Shown: one piece after another, positions 45,146 to 53,668 of the stretch
Position numbering within the stretch: position 1 is the stretch's first letter
How the letters are laid out: every line of letters starts with the position of its first letter
Source of the DNA: Ignavibacteria bacterium
GTDB taxonomy: Bacteria; Bacteroidota; Ignavibacteria; Tepidaquicellales; Tepidaquicellaceae
Direction of reading: 5' to 3'
Length of the DNA stretch: 64,000 nucleotides
NCBI GenBank assembly: GCA_041649015.1
Contig: JBAZNU010000006.1
Location: 62,001 to 126,000, forward strand
Notes under the pieces: model-generated
What the model was told of the DNA's origin: nothing
Database searches by the model: none
What the model saw: only the letters and a program-made list of their open reading frames with translations
Program-made: the position numbers and the translations under genes

Positions 45146-45224
45146 GGAATGAAAGTGGAAGGTTTATTACGAAAAGGGGAATTAAAATAAATTAAGATAT
45201 GTTTTAATTGTAAATGATTTAGAT

Positions 45225-45303
45225 TTTACCTACCACAAAATCACTCCTTATAAATGAGGTAGATGAGGAGGGCTGACGGGGAAACAGCTCTCCTATTTTT
45301 TTG
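45225..45303 (+). ncRNA. Candidate structured RNA, second tandem copy, upstream of secD
   Basis: Second copy of the 71-base block, starting 158 bases after the first. It has the same hairpin AGGAGGGCTG / CAGCTCTCCT and ends in a longer T-run (45296-45302). It ends about 270 bases before the secD start. Confidence 0.5.
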
Positions 45304-45573
45304 CCCATTTCTAAGTGTCATCTCGACATATTATTTGTTACACTTATGTTTTTATATTATTAGTTCCTGACAAATCTTAATATTACTTTTAAAAGCAGAA
45401 AATTCAAACTTTGGAGACAAACATAATACACGAAAATCACTTCAAATATGATGAATTTCGCATAAATAGATGATAGTTTGCATTGACTTTCGGCATAAAT
45501 AAAATTATTTTGTTGTTTGCTCATTTTTAGCATATTTTTAATAATATAAAGGAATTTAAGCCGGAGATATATT

Positions 45574-47604
45574 TTGAAGAAGAATTTATTTAGAATTATT
45601 CTTACAGTTGTTTTTGTTGCCGCAGCCTTGATGTACATATATCCTACTTATGTGGATTACCAGATAAACAAAGAACTTGCAGGTTTAACTGGACAGGATA
45701 GTCTGGATTATGTGACAAAGAATGCCGATAAAATTAAAAGCGCCAGAGATGGAAGATTGAAATTAGGACTTGACCTAAAAGGCGGTATGTACGTCGTAAT
45801 GGACGTTGACGTTATTAAATTACTCGAGGATGTTTCCAAGAAAAAAGATGATCCAACCTTAAAACAGATTCTGGAAGATTTAAGAAATATTCCTGAAACT
45901 TCTGAAAAACCCATACTCGATGAATTAAAGGAAAGGCTTACTCAAAGGGGTTTGACTCTTAAATCATACTATGGAGAAGTAAGGGAAAGCGAAAGCGACG
46001 TTGAAAAGAAACTTTCTACTGAAATTGATAATTCTATCGACAGAGCAGTTGAAATCGTGAGAAACCGTATCGACCAATACGGTGTAGCAGAACCTCAGAT
46101 ACAGAAAATCGGCGGAAAGCGTATTATTGTTGAATTACCGGGTGTTAACAATCCGGGTGATGTAAGAAAACTTCTTCAAGGTACAGCATTACTGCAATTC
46201 CAACTTCTTAGAGACCCTGCGACTGCAGTAAAAGTAATGCAGAATATCAACAATATTCTTGTCGGTAAGCAGGTTAATGATTCTCTAAAGACAACTTCAG
46301 CAAATGACTCATTAAAGAAAATTGAGACTCTTGCATCGACTGATACCTCTAAGAAAGAAACAGCAGGAAAGAATGAGGTAAAGAAGGATACGACAAAGAA
46401 GAATGTTAAAGATACAACCAAGAAAGATGTTGCCAAGAAGGATTCGGAAAAGAAAGACACTTCCAGGAAGAAAGATACGTCTAATATTATGGACGATACG
46501 AGCGATATGAGCGATACATCCGCTGCTAATCTTACGGAAGAGGAATTCATGTTAAAGTATCCTTTCTTTTATCTCGTAAGATTAAACGAACAAAGCGGAA
46601 CAGCAGATGGTTTTGTGAGAGAACAGGATAAAGAAAAAGTTGACCTTATTTTAAAGAGAGAAGATGTAAAAGCAGTAATTCCTTCGGACGTTATGTTTGC
46701 ATGGTCTCAGAAATCTTTTGAAGCAGGCGGCGAAAACATTTACACTTTGTATTGCCTTAAGAAAGAAGCCGAACTAACCGGCTCAGTCATTGAAGACGCA
46801 AGGTCAAACATTGACCCTCAAACCAATACACCCATAGTATCGATGTCAATGAGCACTGAAGGCGCGGCAGACTGGGCAAGAATAACAGGTGCTAACATAA
46901 ACAAAAGATGCGCTATCGTTCTCGACGGTGTTGTTTACTCTGCACCCGTAATCAGGTCTAAGATTACAGGCGGAAACTCACAGATTGAAGGCATGGGAAG
47001 TGTTCAGGAAGCTAAACTTCTTGAAATCGTTCTTAAAGCAGGTGCCCTTCCTGCACCTTTGAAAATCGCTGAAGAAAGGACAATAGGACCATCACTCGGT
47101 GAAGACTCAATTAAAAGTGGAATTTACTCCTCACTAATCGCACTCGCATTAGTAGCAATATTTATGGTTGTTTATTATAATACCGGCGGTGGAATTGCTG
47201 ATATTGCATTAGTAATTAACGTACTTTTTGTCGTTGGAATTATGGCATCGTTTAAAGCGACCCTTACGTTACCGGGTATTGCCGGATTAATCTTGTCTCT
47301 CGGTATGGCTGTTGATACAAACGTTCTTATTTTTGAACGTATAAGGGAAGAATTAGCTTCCGGTAAACCGTTAAGGACTTCTATTGAAATTGGTTACAGA
47401 AAAGCTTTCTCCGCTATTCTTGATTCACACGTAACGAGTATTATAACCGGTATTGTCCTTTACCAGTTCGGTACAGGTCCTATTCAGGGATTTGCTCTAA
47501 CATTGCTATTCGGTCTTGGCGCGAACCTATTCACAGGATTGGTTATAACACATTTTATTTTTGATGTTATTGTAGAAAAAGGAAGAAGCGTTAGTGTTGG
47601 TTAA
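45574..47604 (+). CDS. secD: Protein translocase subunit SecD with a Lys/Thr-rich insert
   Basis: 676 residues. The start is TTG at 45574 with GGAG seven bases upstream. SecD motifs: LGLDLKGGMYVVMDVD in the first periplasmic part, RNRIDQYGVAEPQIQK, and the C-terminal membrane bundle with GLILSLGMAVDTNVLIFERI. It pulls proteins across the inner membrane with proton flow, together with SecF. Residues about 235-318 form an unusual low-complexity insert of repeated KKDTTKK and DTS units ending in DDTSDMSDTS, in a periplasmic position. Such tails vary between species. secF follows 31 bases downstream. Confidence 0.96.
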   Translation: MKKNLFRIILTVVFVAAALMYIYPTYVDYQINKELAGLTGQDSLDYVTKNADKIKSARDGRLKLGLDLKGGMYVVMDVDVIKLLEDVSKKKDDPTLKQILEDLRNIPETSEKPILDELKERLTQRGLTLKSYYGEVRESESDVEKKLSTEIDNSIDRAVEIVRNRIDQYGVAEPQIQKIGGKRIIVELPGVNNPGDVRKLLQGTALLQFQLLRDPATAVKVMQNINNILVGKQVNDSLKTTSANDSLKKIETLASTDTSKKETAGKNEVKKDTTKKNVKDTTKKDVAKKDSEKKDTSRKKDTSNIMDDTSDMSDTSAANLTEEEFMLKYPFFYLVRLNEQSGTADGFVREQDKEKVDLILKREDVKAVIPSDVMFAWSQKSFEAGGENIYTLYCLKKEAELTGSVIEDARSNIDPQTNTPIVSMSMSTEGAADWARITGANINKRCAIVLDGVVYSAPVIRSKITGGNSQIEGMGSVQEAKLLEIVLKAGALPAPLKIAEERTIGPSLGEDSIKSGIYSSLIALALVAIFMVVYYNTGGGIADIALVINVLFVVGIMASFKATLTLPGIAGLILSLGMAVDTNVLIFERIREELASGKPLRTSIEIGYRKAFSAILDSHVTSIITGIVLYQFGTGPIQGFALTLLFGLGANLFTGLVITHFIFDVIVEKGRSVSVG

Positions 47605-47635
47605 TATTAATTAGAATTTAAAACTTTTATTATAA

Positions 47636-48559
47636 ATGAAACTTTTTAACGAAACCCATATAGATTTTCTCAACAAGAGAAAGAGTTACTATTTGTTATC
47701 CATTACATTAGCTGTTATTGGCATGGCAGCATTATTTTATAAAGGAATTCCTCTTGGAATCGACTTTCAGGGAGGTACGGAAATGCAGATTAGATTTGAG
47801 GTAAAAATTGATGTAGGTGATTTGAGATCTGCCATGGATAAATCAGGTTTTGCGGGCATGGAAATTAAATCTATGGGCTCTGAATCTGATTATCTCCTGA
47901 GAACTCCGCTGCAGGGAGAGGGACAAACTGTCTCCGATAAGATTCAATCGGGTATAAATGAAAATCTCCCGAATATGAAATATGAAGTATTAAGAACAGA
48001 TAAGGTAGGTCCTAAAATTGGTAAAGAACTCAGAACAAACGCAATATACGCGATTGTGTTTTCGTTACTCGGTATTTTGATTTATCTTGCATTACGGTTT
48101 CAGTTAGTATATGCTGTCGCTGCCGTAGTTGCTGTTTTTCATGACGTAATTATTACGGTTTCGATCGTTGCAATCTTTAATATCCTATTTCCCGGACTCC
48201 AGCTCGAATTTAATCAGACTATGCTCGCTGCATTCCTGACCTTGATTGGTTTCTCGGTAAACGATACTGTTGTTATTTTCGACAGAATTCGTGAAAATAT
48301 TAAGTTATTTAAAAACGATGATATCGTAAAAGTTATGAACAAATCTGTTAATACTACTTTAAGCAGAACGATTATAACATCAGGAACTGTTTTAATTACA
48401 GTACTCGTATTGTTATTCTTCGGCGGAGAAGTATTAAGAGGGTTTGCATTCACGTTTACCGCAGGAATTTTAACCGGTACTTATTCTACTGTTTTTATTG
48501 CAAGTGCAATTGCAGTTGATTGGCAGCATAAATTTGTGAGTAAAACAAAATCGAGATAA
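47636..48559 (+). CDS. secF: Protein translocase subunit SecF
   Basis: 307 residues. It opens with LFNETHIDFLNKRKSYYLLS and the first membrane segment, then GIDFQGGTEMQIRF, the periplasmic domain, and a membrane bundle with IGFSVNDTVVIFDRIREN, the SecF counterpart of the SecD signature. It works with SecD in late steps of Sec export, which feeds all the signal-peptide proteins of this window. A STAS-domain gene starts ten bases after its stop, so the three probably share a transcript. Confidence 0.97.
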   Translation: MKLFNETHIDFLNKRKSYYLLSITLAVIGMAALFYKGIPLGIDFQGGTEMQIRFEVKIDVGDLRSAMDKSGFAGMEIKSMGSESDYLLRTPLQGEGQTVSDKIQSGINENLPNMKYEVLRTDKVGPKIGKELRTNAIYAIVFSLLGILIYLALRFQLVYAVAAVVAVFHDVIITVSIVAIFNILFPGLQLEFNQTMLAAFLTLIGFSVNDTVVIFDRIRENIKLFKNDDIVKVMNKSVNTTLSRTIITSGTVLITVLVLLFFGGEVLRGFAFTFTAGILTGTYSTVFIASAIAVDWQHKFVSKTKSR

Positions 48560-48568
48560 AAACAACAT

Positions 48569-48865
48569 ATGTTAATAAACGAACAAAATTATAAGGTCTT
48601 TCCAATAGACGATGATTCAGTCGGACTGGCAAAAAGTCAGGATTTTAAACTTATTATAGAGAAAGAGTTAAAGTCAGGAAATATTTTATTAGCTTTCGAT
48701 TTTAGTAAATTAAATTCAATTAACAGCGCAGGTTTAGGCGTTTTGATAGGTATTCTCAGGAAAGTCAAAGAAGCAAAGGGAAGCTTGAAGCTCCTCAATT
48801 TGAACGACAGAGTATTGAATATCTTTAAAATTACTAAACTTGATACACTGTTTGATATCAATTAA
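48569..48865 (+). CDS. STAS-domain protein (anti-anti-sigma-factor-like)
   Basis: 98 residues, a single STAS domain. The strand LLAFDFSKLNSINSAGLGVL contains the phosphorylatable Ser position (Ser53), followed by helix ILRKVKEAKGSLKLLNLN and VLNIFKITKLDTLFDI. Family members bind anti-sigma kinases and are switched by phosphorylation. No partner kinase or phosphatase is in the window. It lies ten bases after secF. Confidence 0.9.
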   Translation: MLINEQNYKVFPIDDDSVGLAKSQDFKLIIEKELKSGNILLAFDFSKLNSINSAGLGVLIGILRKVKEAKGSLKLLNLNDRVLNIFKITKLDTLFDIN

Positions 48866-48886
48866 TAAACATTAGTAAATTTTTTC

Positions 48887-48916
48887 AATGCCATCCTGAT
48901 ACTTCGGGATGGCATT
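48887..48916 (+). terminator. Hairpin between the STAS gene and purA
   Basis: Ten-pair stem AATGCCATCC (48887-48896) with GGATGGCATT (48907-48916). The following T-run is weak (TTCAATTTT), so termination may be partial. Confidence 0.6.
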
Positions 48917-48936
48917 TCAATTTTCACAAATCTACA

Positions 48937-50211
48937 ATGAATAATAAAATTCACGTTTTAGTCGGTCTTCAGTGGGGTGATGAGGGTAAGGGCAAAGTTG
49001 TCGATTTGCTCAGCAAAGATTTTGATGTTGTTGCAAGGTATCAGGGCGGTGCAAACGCAGGACACACGATTATAATCGACGGTAAAAAAACCGTATTGCA
49101 TTTAATTCCATCGGGTATATTCACTGATAATATTGTATGCGTAATCGGAAACGGCACTGTTATTGACCCGGATGCACTTATTAAAGAGATTGATTTACTG
49201 ACAATAGACGGAATTGACCTTAAGAACAGGCTGTTTATAAGCAAAGACGCTCATATAATACTTCCTTATCACAAGATTATTGACGCTATTAACGAAAGCA
49301 AAACAGACAAGATAGGCACTACCAAAAAAGGCATAGGACCAACGTACTTCGATAAATATGCAAGACGCGGTATAAAGTTTTCTGATTTTGATAATCCGTT
49401 AATATTGAAAGAAAAGATAGATAAGAACTTAAAATACCTTATCTCCATATTTCCTGAATCAAACGAATTGAAACAGTTAAGCTCCGGGACCATTTATGAA
49501 GAACTGAATTCACAGTATAAGAAGATAAAAGAATATTTTGTACAGACACAGTATTTGATGAATCAATACATAGCAGAAGGGAAAAATGTACTCCTCGAAG
49601 GTGCGCAGGGAGCCCTTCTTGACGTGGATTTCGGAACATACCCTTTCATAACATCATCCAGCCCGACAAGCGGAGGGGCATGTACGGGTACGGGAATACC
49701 TCCTACGAAAGTAAACGGTGTCATTGGAATTGTGAAAGCTTATACAACAAGAGTCGGCGAAGGTCCGTTTCCTACAGAGTTATTCGATGAAACAGGAAAG
49801 AAGATATCAGAAATTGGCGCGGAATTTGGTGCAACGACAGGAAGACCGCGAAGATGCGGATGGCTTGACCTTGTAGCCCTTAAATACGCCGTAATAATAA
49901 ACGGTGTTACCGAAATTGCACTCACAAAATCAGATGTGCTCGATTCATTCAAAGAAATTAATCTATGTACGCATTATGAAATTGACGGCAGGAAGGTTGA
50001 TTACTTCCCTTCAAATCCTGATGTACTTGCTAAAGTAAAACCTGTGTATAAATCATTCAAGGGATGGAATGAATCGCTGAAAGATAAGAAATCGTTCGGT
50101 GAATTACCGGAAAATTACAGGAACTATGTATCTTATATAGAAGAATATATAGGTGTCAGCATCAAATACATCTCGACAGGACCGTCAAGAAATGAGATAA
50201 TTACAAAATAA
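48937..50211 (+). CDS. purA: Adenylosuccinate synthetase
   Basis: 424 residues, normal length. It joins IMP and aspartate with GTP in AMP synthesis. The P-loop is GLQWGDEGKGKVVDLL at about 9-24, then GGANAGHTI with the catalytic His, KKGIGPTYFDKYAR, QGALLDVDFGTYPFITSS and the C-terminal base-binding TGRPRRCGWLDLVA. Cytosolic. The start follows the hairpin terminator of the secDF unit by about 20 bases, so a promoter must overlap it. Confidence 0.98.
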   Translation: MNNKIHVLVGLQWGDEGKGKVVDLLSKDFDVVARYQGGANAGHTIIIDGKKTVLHLIPSGIFTDNIVCVIGNGTVIDPDALIKEIDLLTIDGIDLKNRLFISKDAHIILPYHKIIDAINESKTDKIGTTKKGIGPTYFDKYARRGIKFSDFDNPLILKEKIDKNLKYLISIFPESNELKQLSSGTIYEELNSQYKKIKEYFVQTQYLMNQYIAEGKNVLLEGAQGALLDVDFGTYPFITSSSPTSGGACTGTGIPPTKVNGVIGIVKAYTTRVGEGPFPTELFDETGKKISEIGAEFGATTGRPRRCGWLDLVALKYAVIINGVTEIALTKSDVLDSFKEINLCTHYEIDGRKVDYFPSNPDVLAKVKPVYKSFKGWNESLKDKKSFGELPENYRNYVSYIEEYIGVSIKYISTGPSRNEIITK

Positions 50212-50385
50212 ATATTTTGCAGTCCGGAAAGTTTTTTGTTGATATTAATAAATAAATTCTTTAATTTAACCTGATTGCAAATTCAGCACTACCTTAATTT
50301 GAGTAAATCATTAATCAAACTATAACTAATAACTAAAAGCAGTTATCTAAAATTGCATTGTCCACCCGGACAGGAGAAGAAAGAC

Positions 50386-50850
50386 ATGAAAATATACGTG
50401 GGAAACATCTCAAGAGAATCCTCAGAGGAAGAAGTAAAAGAACTTTTTACTAAGTACGGAGCGGTTGAAAACTTTAAGCTAATCAGGGATATAAATACAG
50501 GAATGCTTAAAGGTTACGGATTCGTTGACATGACAAATGATGAAGAAGGAAAGAAAGCAATTGAAGAGTTAAACGGCTATGAGTTTAAAGAGAGACCTTT
50601 AACAGTTAGCCTTGCAAACCCAAATACAGCGGATAAGAAGAAGAAACCATTCGTTAAAAACAAGAGCGGAAAATTTCATACGAAAAGCCCGGGCGGATTT
50701 AATAAAAGCAACGGTTTTAAGAACGGATATAGTTACGGAAGAAAACCATACGATAAAGGACCGAAGAAACCTAGACCAAACGGCGATAACGTAAACGGTA
50801 ACCGTGAAGGCGGCAATGAAATCAGCGGATTTTATTACGACAATTACTGA
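50386..50850 (+). CDS. RRM-type RNA-binding protein with basic tail
   Basis: 154 residues from ATG 50386, with AGGAG nine bases upstream; a TTG earlier would precede that site. One RRM domain: RNP2 KIYVGNIS at the start, RNP1 KGYGFVDM near residue 45, and KERPLTVSLAN as last strand. The tail (about 80-154) is rich in Lys, Gly, Asn and Arg, a likely nonspecific RNA contact region. Such proteins are often cold-induced RNA chaperones in this phylum. The long leader (about 170 bases after purA) may carry regulation; no known element was recognised. Confidence 0.92.
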   Translation: MKIYVGNISRESSEEEVKELFTKYGAVENFKLIRDINTGMLKGYGFVDMTNDEEGKKAIEELNGYEFKERPLTVSLANPNTADKKKKPFVKNKSGKFHTKSPGGFNKSNGFKNGYSYGRKPYDKGPKKPRPNGDNVNGNREGGNEISGFYYDNY

Positions 50851-50929
50851 TTAGTTGCTTGTTATTAGTTTATTACTGTTCACTGATTACAGTTTACAGT
50901 ATAAGTTTACTGTTTACATTTCCTGTACG

Positions 50930-50992
50930 CTGAACGCTGACCGCTGTACGCTATTTCTATCCGCTGTACGCTATTCCTATCCGCTATTTCTA
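50930..50992. repeat. Short tandem 20-bp repeats
   Basis: Two 20-base units CCGCTGTACGCTATTTCTAT and CCGCTGTACGCTATTCCTAT (50941-50980) plus a partial third, preceded by ACGCTGAACGCTG. They lie between the convergent RRM and acs genes. Confidence 0.8.
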
Positions 50993-50994
50993 AA

Positions 50995-52881
50995 TCATTC
51001 TTCCAGCGTCGAAATATTCCCCGGGTTCTGCCCGAGTGCTTTAGCTTTCAGAAGCCTTCGCATTATCTTCCCGCTTCTTGTCTTCGGGAGTGAATCAACG
51101 AACTCTACATTCTCGGGTTTAGCAATCGGACCGACTTCATGACCGACATGTTTAATCAGTTCTTCCCTCAATGCCTCCGATTTTTCAACACCTGCTTTAA
51201 GTATAACGTAAGTATAAATCGCATTACCTTTTATTTCATGCGGAAGTCCAATAGCAGCCGCTTCAGCTACATCATGATGACTCACGAGAGCACTCTCAAT
51301 TTCAGCCGTTCCGAGTCTGTAACCCGAAACTTTAAGAACGTCGTCTGTTCTGCCGATAATCCAGTAATACCCGTCGCTGTCGCGTCTTGCTGAGTCGCCC
51401 GTTAAGTACATCCCCTCGTATTTGCTCCAGTACTTCTGTATATAAGCATCAGGATCATTATAAATTGTTCTCATCATAGAAGGCCATGGAGTTTTAGCAA
51501 CAAGATATCCTTCTTCATTATCATCCGCGGGGTTACCGTCTTCGTCGAGTACGTCCATCTTAACCCCGAAGAAAGGTCTCGTTCCGGAACCCGGCTTTAA
51601 AGCCACAACAGGAGTCGGAGTTATCATAAAAGCGCCGGTTTCTGTCTGCCACCATGTATCCATAATCGGGCATCTTCCTTTTCCGATTACATTGTAATAC
51701 CATTTCCATGCTTCAGGATTAATCGGCTCCCCTACCGACCCGAGCAGTCTTAAAGAACTTAGATCATGCCTGTTAGGCCATGCATTGCCGAACCGCATAA
51801 GTCCTCTGATTGCAGTCGGTGCAGTATAAAGAATCGTAATGCCGTACCTCTCAATTAACTGCCACCACCTGTTCGGGAAAGGATAATTCGGAGCGCCTTC
51901 ATAAAGTAATTGTGTTGCACCATTCAGCAAAGGACCATAAACAATGTAACTGTGCCCCGTAACCCAGCCAGGGTCGGCAGCACACCAGTACCTGTCGTCG
52001 TCCCGGATGTCAAACACATACTTGAAAGTCGTGTAAGTACCCGTCATGTAACCTCCGTGCGTATGCAGGATAGCTTTCGGTTTGCCCGTCGTTCCCGAAG
52101 TATAAAGCAGAAACAAAGGATGCTCTGCGTCAACCTTTTCAACTTCATTCTTTGAATTAATAATAGGAAGAGTGACAAGCTCATGATACCAGATATCCCT
52201 TCCGTACTCCATGTTTATCGGCTCGCCCGTGCGTTTAATAACAAGAACACTTTCAACGCTTGCGGCTCTTTGCAGTGCCTCATCGGCAATCGCCTTCAGG
52301 GGAATTATCTTTCCTCTTTGAAAAGCACCGTCCGCAGTAATTAAGACTTTTGAATGACTGTCCTCAAGCCTTTCATGCAGCGACTCAACAGAAAATCCGC
52401 CGTACACAACCGAATGCACAGCACCAATCCTCGCGCATGCAAGCATACCTATAACAAGTTCGGGAATCCTTCCGAGATAAAGCGTTACCCTGTCGCCTTT
52501 AGTCACGCCGAGACTTCTCAGCACATTAGCAAATTTAGAAACCTCGCGGTGAAGAGCAAAATAAGAAAACGACCTGCTTTCGCCCTTCTCCCCTTCCCAC
52601 ATAAGAGCAACTTTATTCTTTCGGTGAGTATTCAGATGAACGTCAAGACAGTTGTATGCAATGTTTGTCTTTGCGCCCGTGAACCATTTATAGAAAGGTT
52701 TGGAAGAATCATCGAGAACTTTATCCCACTTAGAAAACCACTTAAGTTCTTTTGCTTCTTTTTCCCAGAATCCCTCAAGGTCTTCGCTTGCAAAGCTGTT
52801 TAATTTATCCCAGTCCTTCACCCTCGATTTTCTAAGAATCTCTTTAGAAGGATAAAATACATCACCCGATAATTCTTTCAT
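50995..52881 (-). CDS. acs: Acetate-CoA ligase (acetyl-CoA synthetase)
   Basis: 628 residues. It activates acetate with ATP and CoA through acetyl-AMP. N-terminal EKEAKELKWFSKWDKVLDD is the usual Acs leader. The AMP-binding P-loop is YTSGTTGKPKAILHTHGG. DTWWQTETGAF gives the acetyl-pocket Trp, and VSGYRLGTAEIESALVSH is the hinge. The C-terminal PKTRSGKIMRRLL holds the Lys that can be acetylated. Length is slightly below that of E. coli Acs (652). Codon use is richer in G+C than its neighbours in the left half of the window. Confidence 0.97.
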   Translation of the reverse strand: MKELSGDVFYPSKEILRKSRVKDWDKLNSFASEDLEGFWEKEAKELKWFSKWDKVLDDSSKPFYKWFTGAKTNIAYNCLDVHLNTHRKNKVALMWEGEKGESRSFSYFALHREVSKFANVLRSLGVTKGDRVTLYLGRIPELVIGMLACARIGAVHSVVYGGFSVESLHERLEDSHSKVLITADGAFQRGKIIPLKAIADEALQRAASVESVLVIKRTGEPINMEYGRDIWYHELVTLPIINSKNEVEKVDAEHPLFLLYTSGTTGKPKAILHTHGGYMTGTYTTFKYVFDIRDDDRYWCAADPGWVTGHSYIVYGPLLNGATQLLYEGAPNYPFPNRWWQLIERYGITILYTAPTAIRGLMRFGNAWPNRHDLSSLRLLGSVGEPINPEAWKWYYNVIGKGRCPIMDTWWQTETGAFMITPTPVVALKPGSGTRPFFGVKMDVLDEDGNPADDNEEGYLVAKTPWPSMMRTIYNDPDAYIQKYWSKYEGMYLTGDSARRDSDGYYWIIGRTDDVLKVSGYRLGTAEIESALVSHHDVAEAAAIGLPHEIKGNAIYTYVILKAGVEKSEALREELIKHVGHEVGPIAKPENVEFVDSLPKTRSGKIMRRLLKAKALGQNPGNISTLEE

Positions 52882-52989
52882 GATATTATATTTAAAGTTT
52901 ACAATTAATTAAAGATAAGGATATTACTTTTTTCAGATTATTTTATCCACAGAAAAATGCAATATTATTTGGGGAAAAAGAGATTGCGA

Positions 52990-53523
52990 AATCGCCATAT
53001 ATTTCACCACCAAAACACCAAAAGAGCAAGCGGAAATGATTTTCACCACTGAGAACACTGCGTAGCCTTTGGACATAATAAAATAGAGAAAAACAAATGA
53101 TAGAGATTTTAACGCAAGGGTCGCAGAGAAGAGTTAATCTATTTGTGTTTCATCAATAATATTCTACTCATTTCTGTCATCCCGTGATGTTCTTACACGG
53201 GATCTTATCACCTTTTTTCTCTGTACCCTCTGTGTACTAATTGTTGAGAAATTTCATGTTCTTTGGATTAAATCCATCTCTTCTAAGTGGTCTCGGTGAA
53301 CTAAGTATTGAATATTTTGCTCTCCTTTGCGCCCCCTTGTTCTTCTCTGCGGTGAAAAAGCTTTTGCTCTTAGCAATAAATAAATCTTTTATTTGTGGCT
53401 TTCCTGTTTTAGTGGTGTGAAAAGCTTTTGCTCTTAGCTATAAATAAATCTTTTATTTGTGGATTTCGTGCTTTAGTGGTGAAAATGCTTTTGCTCTTTT
53501 GGAGCTTTGGTGCTTTGGTTTTA
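52990..53523. repeat. Nested direct and inverted repeats between acs and tldD
   Basis: A 787-base gap without genes. ACCAAAACACCAAAAGAGCA (from about 53010) is mirrored by a right-hand counterpart containing TTGCTCTTTTGG and GGTGCTTTGGT (about 53491-53519). Inside are a dispersed repeat core (53092-53125), a palindrome (53177-53204), and two direct copies of a 64-67 base unit at 53351-53417 and 53414-53481 (segments GCTTTTGCTCTTAGC and AAATAAATCTTTTATTTGTG) with a partial third. Confidence 0.8.
53177..53204. repeat. Palindromic dispersed repeat, copy C
   Basis: 28-base palindrome, stem ATCCCGTG / CACGGGAT with inner segment ATGTTCTTA. It aligns end to end with copies at 12657 and 56760. Confidence 0.75.
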
Positions 53524-53668
53524 AATCTCTCTTGCTCTGTTTTAACTATCAACTAAATTCATTTGGAACATTTCAATATTTCTTACGAATAATAAGGAGA
53601 TATTTATAAATAATTTGTAATTTTGTATAAATCCTTAAATAATAAACTGCTAAATTAAATATCAGACA

